NCBI GenBank assembly: GCA_965277355.1
Contig: CBDICN010000002.1
Coordinates: 620,001 to 684,000 of the forward strand
Origin: RH-AL1 sp965277355
Lineage (GTDB): Bacteria; Pseudomonadota; Alphaproteobacteria; Rhizobiales; Beijerinckiaceae
Direction of reading: 5' to 3'
Length of the DNA: 64,000 bases
The notes under the pieces were generated by a model. It made no database searches, had not been told where the DNA came from, and saw only the letters and a list, made by a program, of their open reading frames with translations. Within the stretch, counting starts at the first letter, position 1. Each line of letters opens with the position of its first letter. Shown here in pieces: positions 8,985 to 16,151 of the stretch. The position numbers and the translations under genes were made by a program.

Positions 8985-9282
8985 CACTTTGGCTTAGTAC
9001 GCAACGCGTCGGCGCGGCAAGCGGCATCCATGCGGTCGCCGCGATCCAGCTCTCGGCATCCTCGCGCGACGGCAATCCCGCGCGCAATGCGATCGGCGAC
9101 TTTCGAATGCGTCGATGATCGACGTATTCGGGCGGACCGTGAACAAGAGATCAACGCCTAAATCGCTGAATGTCCTGTCCAACGCTAACCTTGATGGAGT
9201 CGCAGGCTTGTCGAACCGGATTCTTTAGTGCTCTGTGCACGAAGACATCGTGCATTACACCATCTGAAAAGGGCAGAAGACG

Positions 9283-9531
9283 ATGCAGGCAGTCGGATCA
9301 TTTCGGTTTGCTGTCGTCCTCGCCTTCAGCGTCTCCGCAGCGCATGCCGCCGACAAGTACCATGTTACGGAGCAAGAACGCGCGGCCTGCACCGACGATG
9401 CCGCGCGCCTGTGCTCCTCCGCCTTTCCCGACGAAGACAAATTGCTGGTCTGCATGAAGACCAATCGAGACGCCCTCAGCGCCAACTGCCTTGTCGCGTT
9501 CGACGCGGGCGTCAAGCGGCGCCGTCTCTGA
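9283..9531 (+). CDS. small secreted cysteine-rich protein
   Basis: A hypothetical 82-aa protein with a clear signal peptide (residues 1 to about 22, SAAHAAD) and four cysteines in the mature part. The Cys spacing (ACTDDAARLCSSAF, then LLVCMKTNRDALSANC) resembles a single GLG1-type cysteine-rich repeat as found in short periplasmic rhizobial proteins. A purine-rich AAGGGCAG lies upstream of the ATG. It is the only plus-strand gene between the xox and puf regions, and it ends one base before the decayed minus-strand gene. Function unknown. Confidence 0.7.
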   Translation: MQAVGSFRFAVVLAFSVSAAHAADKYHVTEQERAACTDDAARLCSSAFPDEDKLLVCMKTNRDALSANCLVAFDAGVKRRRL

Positions 9532-9817
9532 TCAGTCTCTGATCGGCTCTTGTCGAACGACCTCTTCGGCGAAGCCGTCGACGACGACGGTGGATGGCGA
9601 CTGGGGCTGACAGCCGTGCGGTTCGAGATTGCCCGGTGTCAGCCACCCGTCCTGCGCGGCGCTGTGGCGCGACCGGTTCGCATCGGTCATCGCGTCCCAT
9701 GCCGCGTCGCGCGATCGGCCTTCGGTGATCGCCTGTCGTGGAGGCGTCGGCCGCGGCGCCCAGTCTGCGAGCGACGGACCAACGTGCTGTCCGTACGCGT
9801 TGATCGGCTCGAGCCTC
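9532..9817 (-). pseudogene. decayed gene fragment, N terminus like a GNAT acetyltransferase
   Basis: On the minus strand a frame of about 95 codons reads with natural-looking composition (RLEPINAYGQHVGP, then LADWAPRPTPPRQ) and ends at a TGA at 9532-9534. The first 30 residues resemble the start of RimJ/RimL-type N-acetyltransferases, but the acetyl-CoA fold is absent. There is no ATG, GTG or TTG before the coding-looking part, and the frame closes upstream at a TGA inside the heme oxygenase gene. I read it as a remnant; it could also be a short real gene with an unusual start. Confidence 0.35.
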
Positions 9818-9820
9818 GTC

Positions 9821-10519
9821 TCAGGATGCCGCCGTGGCGGTCGCGGCGCTCACCGCCATCGAAACCGCTATGTTGTGTTGAAAGGCGGCGAGCGCCTCCG
9901 CGACGAAGGCATCGGCGTCTGCTCCCGCGGGCGGCAGCGAATCGAGCGCGTCTCGCAGCGCCGTCCTGGGGAGGTCGAGGTCGGAAAAGGCGGCGAAGTC
10001 GTACAGGCCGAGCGCCGCCGGGCCGAGACCCAGGGTGCGGGCGAGAAGCGGCTGCAGGATCTGCCCGCCGCTGAGGTCGCCAAGGTAGCGCGCGTAGCCA
10101 TGCGCGGCGAGGCGAAGCCCATCGCTCTGTGCGGCGTCGGCGATCGCGCCGGCGTAGGCCGCGGCTTCGGGCAGCAAGGGCAAGGTCGTCGCCCAGTGGT
10201 CGCCGGCGATCGCGGCGAGGTCGCGCCGCAGCGCCGGCTGACGGCGCAGGCGCAGGTCGGCGAAGGCCGCTACGGCCCGCGGCGCGCTCTGGAGATGTGC
10301 GTCGAGGCCCTGCTCGAGCGCGCCGTAAACCGGCTCGAGGTTGCGCAGGTACACGGCGTAGCCGTTGCGCGTGGCGCGCCCACGGACGAGATCGGCGACG
10401 AACCCGCAGCGCTCCGCCTCGCGATGGACGCGCTTGGTGGCCTCGCGGAGGACCGCCGCGAAACCGGCCGCGGGCTCGGCTGCGATGGAGCCATCGTCGC
10501 GGACGAACGGGGGTGTCAT
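9821..10519 (-). CDS. biliverdin-producing heme oxygenase
   Basis: Soluble heme oxygenase of 232 aa that opens heme to biliverdin, CO and iron. The proximal heme ligand is probably His32 (EATKRVHREAE). The distal-helix signature GDLSGGQ is at 147-153 (ARYLGDLSGGQIL). The length fits the HO-1/HmuO family after an extra Ala-rich tail (AVSAATATAAS). The start at 10519 has AAAGGA upstream. It follows pufC on the same strand after a 176-bp gap that contains a hairpin, so it may be a separate unit. In phototrophs such genes usually supply biliverdin to bacteriophytochromes; none is present here, so iron recycling is the other reading. Confidence 0.9.
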   Translation of the reverse strand: MTPPFVRDDGSIAAEPAAGFAAVLREATKRVHREAERCGFVADLVRGRATRNGYAVYLRNLEPVYGALEQGLDAHLQSAPRAVAAFADLRLRRQPALRRDLAAIAGDHWATTLPLLPEAAAYAGAIADAAQSDGLRLAAHGYARYLGDLSGGQILQPLLARTLGLGPAALGLYDFAAFSDLDLPRTALRDALDSLPPAGADADAFVAEALAAFQHNIAVSMAVSAATATAAS

Positions 10520-10642
10520 TCGGGCGTCCTTTCCGGGAGGCGACGGCTTACGCGCTCTCCCCGGCGGCGTCCAGGCGCTTGGCGCTTGGCGACCGCCAGG
10601 CTTAGGTGAGCGATGTCGGGGCGCGAGGCGCCGCCAAACGGA

Positions 10643-10669
10643 AGAGCCCCAGCCGAAGGCCGGGGCTCT
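10643..10669 (-). terminator. stem-loop downstream of pufC
   Basis: A 12-bp stem (AGAGCCCC.GCC / GGC.GGGGCTCT, one mismatch) with a GAA loop lies 27 bases beyond the pufC stop. No strong T-run follows in the puf direction. It is probably the 3' boundary or a stabilising hairpin of the puf transcript. Confidence 0.6.
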
Positions 10670-10695
10670 GGAGGGTTTCGCAAGGGTGGGCGGAA

Positions 10696-11886
10696 CTATT
10701 TCTGGCTGCCGTCCGCCGGCGTCGGAGCGCTGTAGGGCGCGGGACCGGCATCGGAGCCGCCACCGGGCGCGGCCGCGGTCGGCGGCAGCGGCGCGGGTGG
10801 CGCCGCCGGCGCAGCCGCCGGCGGTGTCGGAGCGGCCGGGGACTGCGAAGCCGGCACGGCCGCCGGGGGCGCCGCCGGCGCCTCGACACTGGCAACGTCC
10901 GCCGTTTCCAAGAGCTCCGGATAGGTCTTCACCATCGATGCGCCGAGGAGCGGCTTGTAGGCGCCCTGGTGACAGGTCGTGCAGTTGACCTTCGCGACGT
11001 CGCCATGAGGACCGAGCCGGGCCGCCGGGAACGTGCTTTGCAGGCTCGCCATGAAGTGCTCGTCGATATCGCGCACCATCCGGATGCCGTACCAGGCGTT
11101 GACCCGCTGCGGCGTGCTCTGGCTCCAGTTCGAGAAGGCGCGTGTGTTGTGGCAGTACGTGCAGTTGACGCCGAGCGCGTTGCTCATGTGCATCATCAAT
11201 GCGTAGGTGTACTCGGTCTGCTTGATCGACTGACGATCGCCGGTCGGCAGCGCCGTCGCGGAATTCACCCGGATCTCGCTGGCGTTCTGCAGGAACGGCG
11301 TGAACGGATCGTTGGGCAGCGAGGCATCCCCCGCTTGCGGCGCCGGCACCGCCATGCCGGCCGGCGGTCCCGGGTTGTCGAACCAGATGTAGGACGGCAC
11401 CGGGTTGCCGCGATGGCAGGTGTAGCAGGTGACGCCGATCTGGGCGACGTGGCTCTTCCAATCGGCGTTGATGTGCCGGGTCATCTGCAGCATCCGCCGC
11501 GCGACACGCTTGGTGTAGAGATCGTCGGAGGCAAAGTTGCCATCGGCCGAGTGGCAGTAGTTGCAGCCCTGGGTCGGCGCCACCCACGCCGTGATCGACG
11601 CCATCAGGCGCTGGAACTCGGCGACGTCGACGTCGCCCAGCACCTTGACGTTCTTGTAGATCGTCTTCGACAGGATGCCGGCCTTGTCGACCGGATCGAT
11701 GGCGTCCGGCAGGACGTTGCCGCTGGTCGCCGCGGCGAGCTCGGCCTTGTGGTAGATGAGGTCCATCCCGGTGCCGCGGAAGCCGTGCTGCACGCTGGCC
11801 GTCGTCGGCCTCTGGAACGTCGTGAGGATGACGACGGCGGCGATGACGAGGGCGAGGATCGCCCCTATTCTCAATCCGATGGACAT
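10696..11886 (-). CDS. pufC: photosynthetic reaction-centre tetraheme cytochrome c subunit
   Basis: Periplasmic four-heme cytochrome (396 aa) that re-reduces the special pair of the reaction centre. Four CxxCH motifs are present: CNYCH, CYTCH, CTYCH and CTTCH. A single uncleaved-looking N-terminal helix (residues 4-24) anchors it; no lipobox Cys is seen, unlike the lipoprotein type. Met ligands precede the hemes (for example RRMLQMTRHI and YALMMHMSNA). The last 70 residues are a Pro/Ala-rich tail, longer than usual. The start ATG overlaps the pufM stop (TGATG) with GGAGG seven bases upstream. It is the last structural gene of the puf operon; no pufX is found. Confidence 0.97.
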   Translation of the reverse strand: MSIGLRIGAILALVIAAVVILTTFQRPTTASVQHGFRGTGMDLIYHKAELAAATSGNVLPDAIDPVDKAGILSKTIYKNVKVLGDVDVAEFQRLMASITAWVAPTQGCNYCHSADGNFASDDLYTKRVARRMLQMTRHINADWKSHVAQIGVTCYTCHRGNPVPSYIWFDNPGPPAGMAVPAPQAGDASLPNDPFTPFLQNASEIRVNSATALPTGDRQSIKQTEYTYALMMHMSNALGVNCTYCHNTRAFSNWSQSTPQRVNAWYGIRMVRDIDEHFMASLQSTFPAARLGPHGDVAKVNCTTCHQGAYKPLLGASMVKTYPELLETADVASVEAPAAPPAAVPASQSPAAPTPPAAAPAAPPAPLPPTAAAPGGGSDAGPAPYSAPTPADGSQK

Positions 11887-12866
11887 CAATGGCCTCCCGT
11901 CAGCGTTCGAGGATCGACGACCGGCGCCCCGAGATGCGGGTATTGTGGCGCCACGCCGTGTTTGACCGCCCAGAGATACCAATTGTCGACGGCCGTGCCG
12001 GTGAGAAGGATGCCGATGCCGCCGACGAGCGGTGTGAGCACCGCGAACCACCAGGCCCAGCGATGGACCGACTCCATCGTCGCGTTGAAGCCCATCGTCC
12101 AGCGCCAGAACAGGCCGGCCCGCTCCGCGGCGGTGCCGCGGTCGACGATCTGCTCGATCTCACGCTCGCCGCCGAGCCGGCTGACCGCCAGGATGGTGGC
12201 GCCGTGCATGGCGAAGAGCAGCGTCGATCCATAGAGGAAGACGATCGAGAGCATGTGGAACGGGTTGTAGAACAGGTTGCCGTAGCGCAGCGAGAACGCC
12301 GCGGTCCAGTCGAGGTGCGGGAAGATGCCGAACGGTACCGCCTCGCCCCAGCTGCCCATCAGCAATGGCCGGATGAAGCCGAGCACCAGGAACAGCCAGA
12401 TCGCCGAGAGGAAGGCCCAGGCCGCGTGCGTGCCCATGCCGAGCGCCTTGGCGCGGCGATAGATGCGGACCCACCATAGCAGCACGGAGGTCGTGAGGAA
12501 GAAGCCCGCGATCTGCCACCACCCGCCCTGGTCGAGCGGGCAGATCATGCACAGGCCGGCGGACGGCGGCGGCGGCTCCAGCGCAAGCCATGGCAACTGG
12601 CGCACGAACTGGATCGGGCTCCAGTTCACGGATGCCCACATGTTGAGGCCGATGACCTCGAATGCGAGCACCCCGAAGAGGATCGAGGCCATTCCGAAGA
12701 AGCCGAGATAGACCGGGCCGACCTGCGCGTCGCCGATGATGCCGGCGAGATAGTTGAAGCCGGGCACCCCGATGCGTTCGCGATCCTCGGCCGGCGAGGT
12801 GATAATGCCGCGAAACAGGGGTCCGCGGACCTGGACTTGGGTGAAGATATTCTGGAATTCAGGCAT
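11886..12866 (-). CDS. pufM: photosynthetic reaction centre M subunit
   Basis: Five-helix membrane subunit (326 aa) that, with PufL, binds the bacteriochlorophyll dimer, bacteriopheophytins, quinones and the non-heme iron. Family landmarks include the N terminus MPEFQNIFTQVQVRGP, the segment NPFHMLSIVFLYGSTLLFAM with a chlorophyll-ligand His, and AMHGATILA followed by GGEREIEQI, which carries iron ligands (His and Glu). A Shine-Dalgarno-like GGGAGC/AGGAGCC precedes the ATG. It starts 9 bases after the pufL stop, and its own stop overlaps the start of pufC by one base. Confidence 0.98.
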   Translation of the reverse strand: MPEFQNIFTQVQVRGPLFRGIITSPAEDRERIGVPGFNYLAGIIGDAQVGPVYLGFFGMASILFGVLAFEVIGLNMWASVNWSPIQFVRQLPWLALEPPPPSAGLCMICPLDQGGWWQIAGFFLTTSVLLWWVRIYRRAKALGMGTHAAWAFLSAIWLFLVLGFIRPLLMGSWGEAVPFGIFPHLDWTAAFSLRYGNLFYNPFHMLSIVFLYGSTLLFAMHGATILAVSRLGGEREIEQIVDRGTAAERAGLFWRWTMGFNATMESVHRWAWWFAVLTPLVGGIGILLTGTAVDNWYLWAVKHGVAPQYPHLGAPVVDPRTLTGGH

Positions 12867-12875
12867 GGGAGGCTC

Positions 12876-13700
12876 CTAGCGCCAGATCGGGAGATTGAGC
12901 CACCAGGACCACCATTCCGGCCAGCCCCGTGACCAGAAGGGTCCGCTGATGATGATGCAGACGGCACTCCAGAACCCGGCGGACAGCGCCAGGAAGAGGC
13001 CGAGCCGGTGGATGCCGATGGTGCCGATCGACCAGCCGATGTAGTCGCGGAAGACCGTGTTCTCGTGCTCCGGCGTCTTGACCATCTGGCCCTTCTGCGG
13101 ATTCGTCGAGGACAAAACCAGCGAGCCGTGCAGCGAGAGGGCCAGCGTCGTGGCGAAGAAGAACGTGATCGCCAGCATGTGGGCCGGATTGTAGTGGAAG
13201 TGCAGGTACTGGTAGCCGGTGTTCGACACCCAATCGAGATGCGAGAGGATCCCGTAGGGAAAGCCGAAGCCCCAGGCGCCCAGCAGCACGGGGCGGATCA
13301 CCTCGAGCGATATGTAGGCGAAGATGGCGACGCCGAAGGCGATCGGCACATGGAGTCCGATGCCGAGCTTGCGGCAAATCTCGACCTCGCGCAGCGCCCA
13401 CGAAACGAACGCGCCGATCGCGCAGATCGTGATGAGCTGCCACAGCCCGCCCTCTTTGAGGGGCGCGAAGCCGAGCCCATAGCTGACGTCGGGCGGAGCG
13501 ATGTTGATCTGCCAGACGTTCCACGTCGGGCCGATCGCCGCGCCGTAGATGATCAGGAAGGTCCCGATGAAAGAGAAGAAGATGGTGGTGACGCCGAAGA
13601 AGCCGACATAGAACGGGCCGACCCAGAAATCGAACAGGTCCCCGCCCACCAGAGTGCCGCCAGGTACGCGATACTTTCGCTCGAAACTGAGCATCGCCAT
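12876..13700 (-). CDS. pufL: photosynthetic reaction centre L subunit
   Basis: Five-helix membrane subunit (274 aa) of the type II reaction centre. The start at 13700 gives the conserved N terminus MAMLSFERKYRVPGG and has GGGAGG upstream; the longer in-frame extension is not conserved-looking. Landmarks are GGDLFDFWVGPFYVGFFG before helix A and FHYNPAHMLAITFFF with the chlorophyll-ligand His. The C-terminal half contains the DYIGWSIGTIGIHRLG segment with an iron-ligand His. It forms the reaction-centre core with pufM. A stable hairpin sits in the gap from pufA. Confidence 0.98.
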   Translation of the reverse strand: MAMLSFERKYRVPGGTLVGGDLFDFWVGPFYVGFFGVTTIFFSFIGTFLIIYGAAIGPTWNVWQINIAPPDVSYGLGFAPLKEGGLWQLITICAIGAFVSWALREVEICRKLGIGLHVPIAFGVAIFAYISLEVIRPVLLGAWGFGFPYGILSHLDWVSNTGYQYLHFHYNPAHMLAITFFFATTLALSLHGSLVLSSTNPQKGQMVKTPEHENTVFRDYIGWSIGTIGIHRLGLFLALSAGFWSAVCIIISGPFWSRGWPEWWSWWLNLPIWR

Positions 13701-13753
13701 GATAAAAACCTCCCACAAACGCGCGGGGCTCACCATCGACCCCGCCTCGTTCT

Positions 13754-13789
13754 CGATGGCGGTTCGGGCCGCAACCCGATCCGCCATCG
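13754..13789 (-). promoter_or_regulatory. intercistronic hairpin between pufA and pufL
   Basis: A 15-bp stem with a single mismatch (CGATGGCGG.TCGGG / CCCGA.CCGCCATCG) and a 6-base loop lies in the 149-bp pufA-pufL gap. In Rhodobacter a hairpin at the same place protects the pufBA mRNA segment and sets the antenna-to-reaction-centre ratio; I infer the same role here. Confidence 0.7.
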
Positions 13790-13849
13790 CTTTGCTTCCA
13801 AACGATATTCAGACGACATTGAGGAGTGGATCGGGCTTGAACGACCGGT

Positions 13850-14041
13850 CTACTTGGATGGCGCCGGCATCGGCGAGTTCTGCGTCTGGGTCGCCGCCTG
13901 GTTGGCGCGCGCGCCCTCGAGCCAGTTGAAGCGAGCCGTCGACAGAAGGATGAAGTGGATCAGGAGAGCGAGCCCGAACAGGAACGTGAACAGGGCGATC
14001 AGTGTCCGACGGGGATCGAAAAGCAGCCATACACGCCACAT
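13850..14041 (-). CDS. pufA: light-harvesting 1 alpha polypeptide
   Basis: Core antenna alpha subunit of 63 aa with a single membrane helix. The conserved start MWRVWLLFDPRR is followed by the helix FTFLFGLALLIHFILLST, where His29 binds bacteriochlorophyll. The aromatic FNWLEG near the membrane surface is an LH1-alpha hallmark. The C-terminal 20 residues are polar (NQAATQTQ). The start at 14041 is fixed by this N terminus; a longer frame upstream is not family-like. It lies 11 bases downstream of pufB. Confidence 0.96.
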   Translation of the reverse strand: MWRVWLLFDPRRTLIALFTFLFGLALLIHFILLSTARFNWLEGARANQAATQTQNSPMPAPSK

Positions 14042-14052
14042 GATGTGTCTCC

Positions 14053-14271
14053 TTAAGCTAGCGCGGTGAGAGCATGATGGAGTAGTTCCATCGATTCCTT
14101 GTAGCCGTTCGGGCCAGGCAGCCACGGACGCCACAGGTACACGAGGATATGCGCGATGATCGCAACCACCGTGAAGATGATGAAGCTCGTCACGAAGATC
14201 GAGTGGAATTCACGAGCTTCCGGTTCCGTCATGCCTGAGATAGAGACATCGCGTCCCTGGACTTCAGCCAT
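14053..14271 (-). CDS. pufB: light-harvesting 1 beta polypeptide
   Basis: Core antenna beta subunit of 72 aa. Its soluble N terminus (TEPEAREFHSIFVTSF) holds the conserved outer His23. His41 in the single helix (VVAIIAHILVYLWRPW) binds bacteriochlorophyll, and WRPWLPGP is the family signature. The start at 14271 has GGAGGGTAAC directly before the ATG. The tail after WLPGP (about 20 residues) is longer than in Rhodobacter. It is the first antenna gene, 140 bp after the pufQ-like gene. Confidence 0.96.
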   Translation of the reverse strand: MAEVQGRDVSISGMTEPEAREFHSIFVTSFIIFTVVAIIAHILVYLWRPWLPGPNGYKESMELLHHALTALA

Positions 14272-14411
14272 GTTACCCTCCAGTCTTATGGCCCGAAGGC
14301 CGTTACCGCGATGGTCCATGCGGCGGGATTGTCGAGGCGGAGACCGCCGCGACGGCTTATGCGCCCGGAGACCCGGACGAAACGGTTTGGCGCCAGACTA
14401 GTCTTGGACAA

Positions 14412-14639
14412 CTAGCCGTAGAACGCTATCTGCGCCGTGGTCCCGGCCGCCTCGGCCGCCTGTCCGAGGATGGACCGGCGCACCACGCTGTCGCCTGCCC
14501 AGTAGGACGGCGTCAGGCGCGAGCCGGCCGCGGCCATCAAGTGGAAGACGAAACTGAACGCGAAGATGAAGCGGAACTGCAGGCTGTCCCAGTTGCGCTC
14601 GGCGTACGGCGAGGAGATCGCGAGGCTTCTAGCGGACAT
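14412..14639 (-). CDS. pufQ: PufQ-like small membrane protein
   Basis: A 75-aa protein with one hydrophobic segment (residues 21-37, FRFIFAFSFVFHLMAAAG) between bchZ and pufB, exactly where pufQ lies in the Rhodobacter superoperon. PufQ is proposed to influence bacteriochlorophyll synthesis or delivery. The motif F-R-F-I-F-A before the helix and the Ala-rich C-terminal end ending in a hydrophobic residue run match the general PufQ pattern, but overall similarity is weak by eye. A GGAGGATCG site precedes the ATG. The name rests mainly on position and size; a lineage-specific small protein is the alternative. Confidence 0.65.
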   Translation of the reverse strand: MSARSLAISSPYAERNWDSLQFRFIFAFSFVFHLMAAAGSRLTPSYWAGDSVVRRSILGQAAEAAGTTAQIAFYG

Positions 14640-14687
14640 GGGTCGATCCTCCGGACGAGTGCGGGATTGAGAGAGGAGCTGGGCGGC

Positions 14688-16151
14688 TCATGCCGGCTGC
14701 CCCGAAGAGAAGGCGAGGCACGAGTCCTCGACATGGCTGGTGGTGACACGGGAGCCCCCGGCGCGCTCCGCCAGGCGTTCCGCGCCGTCGCGCAGACGCT
14801 TTGCGGCCGAGATGCGAACCAGCACCGGCTGCGCCTCGACGAGGGTCTCGAGCGCGGCGCGGGCGTCGTCGTCCCAGGCGAGATCGCGGCGAGGTGCGCC
14901 GTCGAGCCGCGCCGGCGTTGCCTCCGTGCGGTCCATCGCGGACGCCAGAGGCAAGATGTGGAAAAGCGCATCGAACAGCGCGTTGCAGACTTCCTGCACG
15001 AGCCAGGTGGCGCCGGAATAGCCCATCACCGGCGTGCCGGTGTGACGGCGGATGATCGCGCCGGGGAACGAGGCCTGGATGAACATCGCCTTGGCGTTCG
15101 TCTCGGCGAGGTACATGCGCTCGTTGAAGCTGCCGAACAGCACCAGCGGCGTCTTGGTCTGGCACAGCGAGCGCACACCGTCGTTGTCGGTCTTGGCGCC
15201 GGGCCTGCGCGCGACCGCGAACGTGCAAGGCAGCCCCATCTCCGCCTCAAGGAAGTGCTGGATCCCGCGCGAATAGGTCTCGGTGGCGACGACCGCGAAG
15301 CTCGCGGTGCCGAAGAAGTCCTGCGTCACCGAGCGCCACAGGTCCCACAGCGGCTTGACGGTGGTGTGCTTCTCGCACTCGATGAACGGCTCCGGATCGA
15401 GCCCCGTCAGTTCACCCAGCGCGCGGAGGAACCTGGTCGTGGAGTGCAAGCCGATCGGCGCCTGCAGGTAAGGCCGCTCGAGCTGCTCGCACAGCAGGCG
15501 GCCGAACTCGCGGTAGAGGCATATGTTGACATCGGCGTTGGCGAGCTTGGCGACATCGGCGATATGGCTGCCGAGCGGGAAGGTCAGGTTGATCTCGCAG
15601 CCGACGCCCTCAACGAGGCGCCGGATCTCGGCGAGATCGGAAGCCATGTTGAAGGTGCCGTAGATCGGCCCGATGATATTGACGCGAGGGCGCTCGCCCT
15701 CCTTGCGGGCCTTTCGCGGCGGTATCTTCTTCGGCCCGAACTCGGTCCACAGCCAGTTGATCGCGCGATTGGCGGACTGCCACTGGTCCTCGTCGATGGT
15801 GCGCGGCAGGAAGCGCTTGATGTTGGTGCCCTCGGGTGTCACGCCGCCGCCGATCATCTCGGCGATCGAGCCGGTCACGACGACCGCCGGCTGAGACGCG
15901 TCGAGCACCTTGTGGGCGCGACGCATCGCGTCCTCGGTGCCGGTCTTGCCGAGCTCCTCCTCGCTGAGTCCGGTCACGACGATCGGCAGCTCGTGGGGTG
16001 GCAAACCGTCGGTGTAGTGCAGCACGGCGGTGACCGGCAGGTTCTCGCAGCCGACCGGGCCGTCGATGATGACCTGCAAGCCCTTGACGGCGGTGAACGC
16101 GTAGACCGCGCCCCAGTAGCCGCCTGCCCGGTCGTGATCGAGGACGAGCAT
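14688..16151 (-). CDS. bchZ: chlorophyllide a reductase subunit Z
   Basis: One of the two catalytic subunits (487 aa) of chlorophyllide a oxidoreductase, the nitrogenase-like enzyme that reduces ring B to give the bacteriochlorin. The conserved N terminus DHDRAGGYWGAVYAFTAVKG and the cluster-ligand region GPVGCENLPVTAVLHYTDG are clear. The start overlaps the bchY stop by one base (TGATG), implying coupled translation. It works with BchX (reductase) and BchY. The family assignment is certain. Confidence 0.98.
   Translation of the reverse strand: MLVLDHDRAGGYWGAVYAFTAVKGLQVIIDGPVGCENLPVTAVLHYTDGLPPHELPIVVTGLSEEELGKTGTEDAMRRAHKVLDASQPAVVVTGSIAEMIGGGVTPEGTNIKRFLPRTIDEDQWQSANRAINWLWTEFGPKKIPPRKARKEGERPRVNIIGPIYGTFNMASDLAEIRRLVEGVGCEINLTFPLGSHIADVAKLANADVNICLYREFGRLLCEQLERPYLQAPIGLHSTTRFLRALGELTGLDPEPFIECEKHTTVKPLWDLWRSVTQDFFGTASFAVVATETYSRGIQHFLEAEMGLPCTFAVARRPGAKTDNDGVRSLCQTKTPLVLFGSFNERMYLAETNAKAMFIQASFPGAIIRRHTGTPVMGYSGATWLVQEVCNALFDALFHILPLASAMDRTEATPARLDGAPRRDLAWDDDARAALETLVEAQPVLVRISAAKRLRDGAERLAERAGGSRVTTSHVEDSCLAFSSGQPA

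Noticed and set aside
10606..12234. 542-codon plus-strand frame opposite pufC and pufM
   Set aside because: Antisense shadow of two unambiguous photosynthesis genes.
14290..14410. Search for pufX or an extra antenna gene around pufB
   Set aside because: Only palindromes such as CCAGACTAGTCTTGG near 14392 are seen, with no ORF of suitable size; PufX is absent as expected outside Rhodobacter-type lineages.
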